Assembly (NCBI RefSeq): GCF_030053155.1
Contig: NZ_CP125642.1
Span: 62,001 to 126,000, forward strand
DNA from: Rhizobium sp. BT03
GTDB taxonomy: Bacteria > Pseudomonadota > Alphaproteobacteria > Rhizobiales > Rhizobiaceae
Reading direction: 5' to 3'
DNA: 64,000 nucleotides
The notes below the pieces were generated by a model that was not told the origin of the DNA, ran no database searches, and saw only the letters and a list, made by a program, of their open reading frames with translations. The position numbers and the translations under genes were made by a program. Of the stretch, positions 59,162 through 64,000 are shown piece by piece (the first letter of the stretch is position 1; every line of letters begins with the position of its first letter).

Positions 59162-60535
59162 ATGGTCACCATTCTCCGGACGATCGCGCAACAGCTCCTG
59201 TCGCGAACGACGTTCTCAACCCTCGCCATCGAACGGGCAAGCGATGCCGTGGTCGACACCATCGGCTGCATGATTGCAGGCAGCGGCGATGAAAGCGTCG
59301 CCGCGCTCACCCGCGCTTTCGACGGGGAAATCGCCGGCGGCGGCCAAGCGCGGCTCATCACCGGCGGCTTGGCCTCGCCCTCGCTTGCCGCACTCATCAA
59401 CGCGACGGCGGCGCATGCGCTCGATTTCGATGACAATTTCCATCCGGCGAGGGCGCATGCCTCCGCGGTGCTGGTGCCGGCGCTGCTGGCGGTTCTGACG
59501 AGCGGCAGGGGCACAAGCGGAAGACGATTTCTCGAGGCCTACCTGGCTGGGCTGGAAGCGCAGGCGGCGGTCGGCTTCGGCGTCAATCCCTCTCACTACA
59601 ACAGGGGCTGGCACGCAACGGCGACGGTCGGCAGCATCGGGGCCGCGGCTGGCGTGGCCCGGCTTCTCGGTGCCGACGAAAACGGCTTAGTCGCGGCGAT
59701 GAGCCTTGCGACGAGCTTCGCCTGCGGCCCGAAGGGGCAATTCGGTACGGCCGCCAAACCGCTTCATGCCGGCATTGCAGCGCGTAATGCCGTGGATGCG
59801 GCGCGCATGGCGCTTGCGGGTCTGAGCGGCCGGCCGGATATCCTCGAACGGCCGCAAGGCTTCCTCGACCTTTTCGGGGGCGATGATGCCAGGGGCTGGG
59901 AGGGCCTGACATTCGAGCAGGAGCATATCATCGAAAGCCGGGGCGTGGTGACCAAGCGCCATCCCTGCTGCGCTTCAACCCATCGCGCCATCGACGCGCT
60001 TCTGGATCTGAAGCAGGAGCATCGGCTTTTGGCGGATGATATTGCCGGGATCGAGACGAAAGTCGGCATATCCGCTGCCCGCAACCTCGCTTATCCCGAC
60101 CCCGCCGATGAGATGCAGGCACGTTTCTCGATGCAATATTGCCTGGCGACGGCTTTCCTCAAAGGCTGCCTTAGCCTTTCGGACTTTACACGGCAGCAGA
60201 TCGGGCGCCCGGAAATCCGGGAATTCATGCCGCGCATCGACATGCAGTCCTATTCGGCCGATGAGGAAAAAGGCGTGGAGCGCCTCCCGCATGTCGTCAC
60301 GGTCATGATGCGCGACGGGCGCATTTTGAAAAAGTCCCGCCTGCATGCGAAGGGATCGCGCGAAGCGCCGATGAGCGTTGACGAACGTCAAGTCAAATTC
60401 ATGGACTGCTTGCGCTGGGGAAATCGGAGCGTGTCCGACGCCTCTTTCCGCCAGCTTCGCAAGCTTGCCGAATTTGAAAACCTGTCCGGCGACGGTTCTT
60501 TCTGGAGCCTGATCACCGACCGTCAGTCGCCTTGA
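59162..60535 (+). CDS. MmgE/PrpD-family protein
   Basis: A 457-residue MmgE/PrpD protein (2-methylcitrate dehydratase, iminodisuccinate epimerase and cis-aconitate decarboxylase belong here). Visible are the helical start (RASDAVVDTIGCMIAGSGDE), HALDFDDN, RGWHATATVGSIGAAAGVARLLG and VTKRHPCCASTHRAIDALLDL. None of the methylcitrate-cycle genes are nearby, so a dehydratase or epimerase step in another pathway is more likely. It diverges from LysR B and may belong with the peptide importer. Confidence 0.88.
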   Translation: MVTILRTIAQQLLSRTTFSTLAIERASDAVVDTIGCMIAGSGDESVAALTRAFDGEIAGGGQARLITGGLASPSLAALINATAAHALDFDDNFHPARAHASAVLVPALLAVLTSGRGTSGRRFLEAYLAGLEAQAAVGFGVNPSHYNRGWHATATVGSIGAAAGVARLLGADENGLVAAMSLATSFACGPKGQFGTAAKPLHAGIAARNAVDAARMALAGLSGRPDILERPQGFLDLFGGDDARGWEGLTFEQEHIIESRGVVTKRHPCCASTHRAIDALLDLKQEHRLLADDIAGIETKVGISAARNLAYPDPADEMQARFSMQYCLATAFLKGCLSLSDFTRQQIGRPEIREFMPRIDMQSYSADEEKGVERLPHVVTVMMRDGRILKKSRLHAKGSREAPMSVDERQVKFMDCLRWGNRSVSDASFRQLRKLAEFENLSGDGSFWSLITDRQSP

Positions 60536-60601
60536 CCGCACGCAAGCACGAATAGAGGGCGGGAGCACGTCCCGCCCGCAGCATCGTCCAACTCGGCCTT
60601 C

Positions 60602-61489
60602 TCAGGCGAGGTATTTCTTAAACCAGTCGACCGTGCGCTGCCAGGCGAGCTTGGCGGCCGCTTCGTCGTAGCGCGGCGTGGTATCATTGTGGAAGCCGTG
60701 ATTGACGTCGGGGTAGACATAGGCCTCGTAGGTTTTTTGAGATGATTTCAGCGCGGCCTCATAGGCCGGCCAGCCTTCGTTGATGCCCTTGTCCAGCCCG
60801 GCATAATGCAGAAGCAGGGGCGCCTTGATCTTCGGCACGTCCTCGGCGCGCGGCTGCCTGCCGTAGAAAGGCACGGCGGCGGCCAGTTCGGGATAGGCGA
60901 CCGCCGCGGCATTGGCGACACCGCCGCCATAGCAGAAGCCGGTAATCCCGACCTTGCCGGTGGTGAGATCGCTCTTCATCAGAAATTCCACGGCCGCGAA
61001 GAAGTCGTTCATCAGCTTTTCCGGGTCGACCTTCTGCTGCAGCTCCCGTCCCTTTTCGTCATTGCCGGGGTAGCCTCCGACCGATGTCAGGCCATCCGGG
61101 GCCAGCGCGATGAAACCGGCCTTCGCCACGCGCCGCGCCACATCCTCGATATAGGGGTTGAGGCCCCTGTTTTCGTGCACGACCACCACGGCGGCGACTT
61201 TGCCGGTGGCGTTTTTCGGGCGGACGAGATAGGCGCGGACATCGCCATTTCCTTTCGGCGAGGGATAGGTGATGTATTCGGCTGATATATCGGGATCGGT
61301 GGCCTCGACCTGGGTCGCCAGCGCATAATCGGGGCTCAGCGACGAGAGAATGGCGGCTGCCGTCAGCCCGCCGACGGCGAATTTGCCGGCCCGGTCGAGA
61401 AACTCGCGCTTGGTGATCTTCCCGTGCGCGTAGTAATCATAGAGTTCGAGAAGTTCCTGCGGGAAATCCTTGGCTGTCATGCGGGTCAT
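60602..61489 (-). CDS. Dienelactone hydrolase-family protein with N-terminal export-like segment
   Basis: A 295-residue alpha/beta hydrolase with the triad Cys186 (GFCYGGG), Asp233 (AGLDKG) and His264 (NHGFHND) and the oxyanion-side VHENRGLN motif. The first 60 residues contain [15 protein letters not shown] and a hydrophobic stretch, which resembles a Tat-type signal with Lys-Arg in place of Arg-Arg; cytosolic YghX-like relatives have a similar leader. It hydrolyses a lactone or ester; the substrate is unknown. GGAGGAGCCATC precedes the ATG. Confidence 0.85.
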   Translation of the reverse strand: MTRMTAKDFPQELLELYDYYAHGKITKREFLDRAGKFAVGGLTAAAILSSLSPDYALATQVEATDPDISAEYITYPSPKGNGDVRAYLVRPKNATGKVAAVVVVHENRGLNPYIEDVARRVAKAGFIALAPDGLTSVGGYPGNDEKGRELQQKVDPEKLMNDFFAAVEFLMKSDLTTGKVGITGFCYGGGVANAAAVAYPELAAAVPFYGRQPRAEDVPKIKAPLLLHYAGLDKGINEGWPAYEAALKSSQKTYEAYVYPDVNHGFHNDTTPRYDEAAAKLAWQRTVDWFKKYLA

Positions 61490-61807
61490 GATGGCTCCTC
61501 CTTGCCTCGGGTTCTCGCACCATCCTACACACGTAAACTCACGTGTCTTTTCAACATTTCGCGAGTCTCGCGTGTGCTTGCCGCAGCAGAAGCAGAGGCT
61601 GAATTCACTGCGGCCGCTTCAAGCGGTGCGCGCTCCTCCCTTCGGCGATCCGCCTCCCGCCTGCAGCAGCCGGCAATCGACATCCGCCTACCGCTCTATG
61701 AAAATAAATTTCATACTCCTGCTGTGATGCCCGTTTTCTATTGACGCCCCTCGTTTTTTGTCCCAACTTAAAGAAAATAAATTACCTAAACTGGGAACTT
61801 GATCGGC
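61490..61807. other. 318-bp divergent promoter region, no gene seen
   Basis: No convincing gene. Next to the hydrolase start lies ACACGT-AAACTC-ACGTGT (61529-61546), a perfect 6+6-bp palindrome. Near the oxidoreductase start the sequence turns AT-rich, with TTGACG at 61741-61746 as a possible -35 and an imperfect TCCCA...TGGGA inverted repeat around 61761-61796, perhaps an operator for the sugar genes. Confidence 0.45.
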
Positions 61808-62965
61808 ATGAAAGTGGGAATCATCGGGCTGGGATTCCGGCTCGGCTATCTCGGCTACGTCTTCAAAGCGATCGATAGCAGCTTCGATATTGTCGGCTAT
61901 GTGGATCCGGAACCCGCCGGACTTCCAGGATTGACGGAAAAGGGAATTTCGGTCGGCAAGGCCTATGGCTCGCCGCAGGAGCTGCTCGCTTCCGAAAAGC
62001 TCGATCTGCTGATGATCGGCTCCCCCAATCACCTGCATCTTGATCACATCAGGCTCGGGCTGCAAGCCGGGCTCAAGATCTTCTGCGAAAAGCCGATCGT
62101 CACCACGATCGCCGAAAGCATCGAGCTTGCCCATCTGATGGCGAAGTTCGGCCATGAGCGGCTGATGGTCGGCCTGGTGCTGCGTTATTCGCCCCTCTAC
62201 AAGGATCTGCGCGCCATCCAGGCCGAGGGCAAGCTCGGCCAGATCGTCTCGATCGAGGCCTCCGAACACATCGAGCCCTATCACGGCGCCTTCTTCATGC
62301 GCGACTGGCGCCGCTACGAGCGCTATTCCGGCAGCTTCATGCTGGAGAAATGCTGCCACGACCTCGACCTTTATAATGGTGTCGTCGGCGCGCGGCCGGA
62401 GCGGGTCGCGAGTTTCGGCGGCCGCAAGAGCTTCATTCCGGCCAACGACCCGGCGCGCGAAGGGATCAACGACCTCGAGCTTTTCCACCGCAAGCCGAGC
62501 GGCTGGATGGGATCGGACAAGGTCTTCGACAGCGATGCCGACATCATCGATTACCAGGTGGCGATCGTCGAATATGAAAACGGCGTCGGCATGAACTTCC
62601 ACACCAATCTGAACGTGCCCGACCAGTTCCGCCGCTTCGCCATCATGGGCTCGCGCGGCATGGCCGAGGGCGATTTCGTCCGCGGCTATCTCGATGTGCA
62701 CGAGCAGCTGACCGGCAACAAGGTGGTCGAGAACAAATATGCCGCCACCGAGCTCTCCCAGCATTATGGCGCCGATGAACAGATGGCGAGCGACCTCCTG
62801 GAAAGCGTGCGCACCGGGCTCGAGCTTCCGGTTTCCACGCTGAATGCGCTCGAAGCCGGCATTCTGGCGCTCGCGATGGACGAAGCGAGGATGAAGAAAA
62901 CCGTCGTCGATCTGCGTCCCGTCTGGGACCGCTTCGACGAGGCCCTTCACGCCAGAGCGGCTTGA
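61808..62965 (+). CDS. Gfo/Idh/MocA-family oxidoreductase
   Basis: A 385-residue NAD(P)-dependent sugar or inositol-type dehydrogenase. The Rossmann motif GLGFRLGYLG is at 8-17, followed by the family lysine in CEKPIVTT and the C-terminal alpha/beta domain (EASEHIEPYHGAFFMRDWRRYERYSGSFMLEKCCHDLDL; Cys-Cys-His-Asp-Leu-Asp region). ATG 61808 is used; an in-frame TTG at 61799 is less likely. Next come the sugar-permease genes, so it probably processes their substrate. Confidence 0.9.
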   Translation: MKVGIIGLGFRLGYLGYVFKAIDSSFDIVGYVDPEPAGLPGLTEKGISVGKAYGSPQELLASEKLDLLMIGSPNHLHLDHIRLGLQAGLKIFCEKPIVTTIAESIELAHLMAKFGHERLMVGLVLRYSPLYKDLRAIQAEGKLGQIVSIEASEHIEPYHGAFFMRDWRRYERYSGSFMLEKCCHDLDLYNGVVGARPERVASFGGRKSFIPANDPAREGINDLELFHRKPSGWMGSDKVFDSDADIIDYQVAIVEYENGVGMNFHTNLNVPDQFRRFAIMGSRGMAEGDFVRGYLDVHEQLTGNKVVENKYAATELSQHYGADEQMASDLLESVRTGLELPVSTLNALEAGILALAMDEARMKKTVVDLRPVWDRFDEALHARAA

Positions 62966-62978
62966 GGACGGCGGCAAG

Positions 62979-63863
62979 ATGAGTGTTCAAAGAAGCGCCT
63001 TCATCTTCGCCTGGATCCTCCTCCTTCCGGCCGTTCTCTATGTTCTCGCCATCGTCGCCTATCCGCTCGTCGATACCTTCATTCTCTCCTTCACCGATGC
63101 ATCGCTGAAGAAGACCACCAACTGGGTCGGCTGGGTCAATTACGAGAAGATCTTCAACGCCACCTTTGCCGAGGTCATCTTCCGCACCTTCATCTGGACC
63201 TTTTTCTCGGTCGCGCTGAAAATGGTAATCGGCACCTTCGGCGCCTGCATGCTGAATGCCGCCGTGCCCGGCCGCTCGCTGTTCCGGCTACTGACCATGC
63301 CGCCCTGGATCGTGCCGATGGCGATCGGCATCTTCATGTGGGGCTGGATGTATAATGGCCAGTTCGGGATGATATCGGGCGTTTTGCAGCGCTTCGGGCT
63401 GGTCGACGGTCCGGTCGCCTTCCTCGCCTATGGCAGCACCGCCTTCTGGGCGACGATCGTCACCGACGTGTGGATCGGCGTGCCGCTGGTGACGATCTAT
63501 TTCCTGGCGGCGATCCAGTCTATTCCGAAGGATCTTTACGAGGCCGCATGGACCGACGGCGCCGGCCGCTGGTATCGCTTCCGCCGCATCACCTTGCCGC
63601 TGATGGTGCCCGCCATCATCACCATGTCGATGCTGTCGCTGATCGCCACCTTCAACTCGTTCGACATCATCTGGATCCTGACGCAGGGCGGACCGAGCGG
63701 CGAGACGACGACGATGATCATCGATACCTATCAGACCGCCATCGGCTCGAAGAAATATGGCGAAGGGGCGGCCCGCGCCGTGCTGATCTGCATCTTCCTG
63801 TCGCTCTTCTGCTTTGCCTATTTCCGCGTCACCCGCCGCCTCAACCCGGAGAAGCGCGCATGA
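62979..63863 (+). CDS. Sugar ABC importer permease (MalF/UgpA-like)
   Basis: A 294-residue CUT1 permease with six helices and the EAA loop DLYEAAWTDGAGRWYRFRRITLPLMVPA. It starts 13 bases after the oxidoreductase stop and overlaps the next permease by four bases (ATGA). The binding protein and ATPase would lie beyond the window. Confidence 0.93.
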   Translation: MSVQRSAFIFAWILLLPAVLYVLAIVAYPLVDTFILSFTDASLKKTTNWVGWVNYEKIFNATFAEVIFRTFIWTFFSVALKMVIGTFGACMLNAAVPGRSLFRLLTMPPWIVPMAIGIFMWGWMYNGQFGMISGVLQRFGLVDGPVAFLAYGSTAFWATIVTDVWIGVPLVTIYFLAAIQSIPKDLYEAAWTDGAGRWYRFRRITLPLMVPAIITMSMLSLIATFNSFDIIWILTQGGPSGETTTMIIDTYQTAIGSKKYGEGAARAVLICIFLSLFCFAYFRVTRRLNPEKRA

Positions 63864-64000
63864 GCAGTCCCGCCATGATCGACCGTTACCGCTGGTGGGA
63901 GATCATCCTGATCTATTGCGGCATCGCGCTCTTTCTGTTCTTCGTGCTGGCGCCCTTCTTCGAAGGCTTCATGGTGTCGCTGAAGCCGCTCAGCCAGCTC
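63860..64000 (+). CDS. Sugar ABC importer permease (MalG/UgpE-like), 3' end outside window
   Basis: The first 47 codons of a second CUT1 permease. The N-terminal cytosolic segment and first helix are seen (RYRWWEIILIYCGIALFLFFVLAPFFEGFMVSLKPLSQL), including the SLKP that follows helix 1 in this family. It overlaps the upstream permease stop by four bases. Confidence 0.88.
   Translation, partial: MSSPAMIDRYRWWEIILIYCGIALFLFFVLAPFFEGFMVSLKPLSQL

Noticed and set aside
1..64000. Search for tRNA, rRNA, CRISPR arrays, insertion sequences, prophage and replication origins
   Set aside because: By eye I found no cloverleaf-like gene, no regularly spaced repeats, no transposase or integrase and no repABC or parAB genes; a tRNA or covariance-model scan would be needed to be certain about small RNAs.

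Overview
The window looks like DNA from a rhizobium (Rhizobium leguminosarum/etli type, Alphaproteobacteria). It is GC-rich and gene-dense, with many ABC importers, LigD-type ligases, an AmiC/AmiR amide system and a gamma-resorcylate (gra) cluster laid out much like the one known from Rhizobium. There are no ribosomal, tRNA, replication or other housekeeping genes, and no insertion sequence, phage or CRISPR. That fits an accessory replicon or a catabolic part of the chromosome, but the sequence alone does not settle which.

Layout. 1-2.2 kb: a 5'-truncated MHYT-GGDEF-EAL c-di-GMP protein. 2.3-9.9 kb: a cytosolic GAF histidine kinase with its LuxR-type response regulator, divergent from an RbsB/RbsA/RbsC/RbsC-like sugar importer and an SMP-30 lactonase. 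10.2-14 kb: two MFS carriers and a stand-alone ATP-dependent DNA ligase. 14-21.2 kb: a complete gra cluster (graE-B-C-F-A-D on the minus strand, graR-graK on the plus strand) that should turn 2,6-dihydroxybenzoate into resorcinol, hydroxyquinol, maleylacetate and 3-oxoadipate. 21.7-26.9 kb: a flotillin-like protein, a Nudix enzyme with a tiny Cys-rich protein, a RidA/TetR divergent pair with three operators, and a peroxiredoxin. 27-33.5 kb: a FadR-type regulator, a DenD-like dehydrogenase and a UgpC-type sugar importer in one minus-strand run. 33.6-40.8 kb: a full LigD (phosphoesterase-ligase-polymerase), an SLC13-type permease, a YdcZ pair, small hypothetical proteins and a pirin-like protein.

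41-49.5 kb: a minus-strand run of amiC, amiR, nitrilase, substrate-binding protein, permease, permease-ATPase fusion, ATPase and amidase. The amiR-nitrilase gap holds two hexaloop hairpins and an intrinsic terminator, which looks like an ANTAR antitermination leader. 49.6-60.5 kb: a dipeptide-type importer whose operon also encodes an AbgB-like M20 amidohydrolase and a beta-lactamase-fold serine hydrolase with no signal peptide, next to two related LysR regulators and an MmgE/PrpD protein; a CCGCA-N6-TGCG motif occurs in both promoter regions. 60.6-64 kb: a dienelactone hydrolase, then a Gfo/Idh/MocA oxidoreductase with the start of another sugar importer.

Two patterns run across the window. 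Each of the four solute-binding-protein genes is followed within about 15 nt of its stop codon by a GC-rich hairpin. Several regulators sit beside repeated or palindromic elements that look like their operators: the graR sites, the TetR sites and a 41-bp palindrome at the FadR-family gene.
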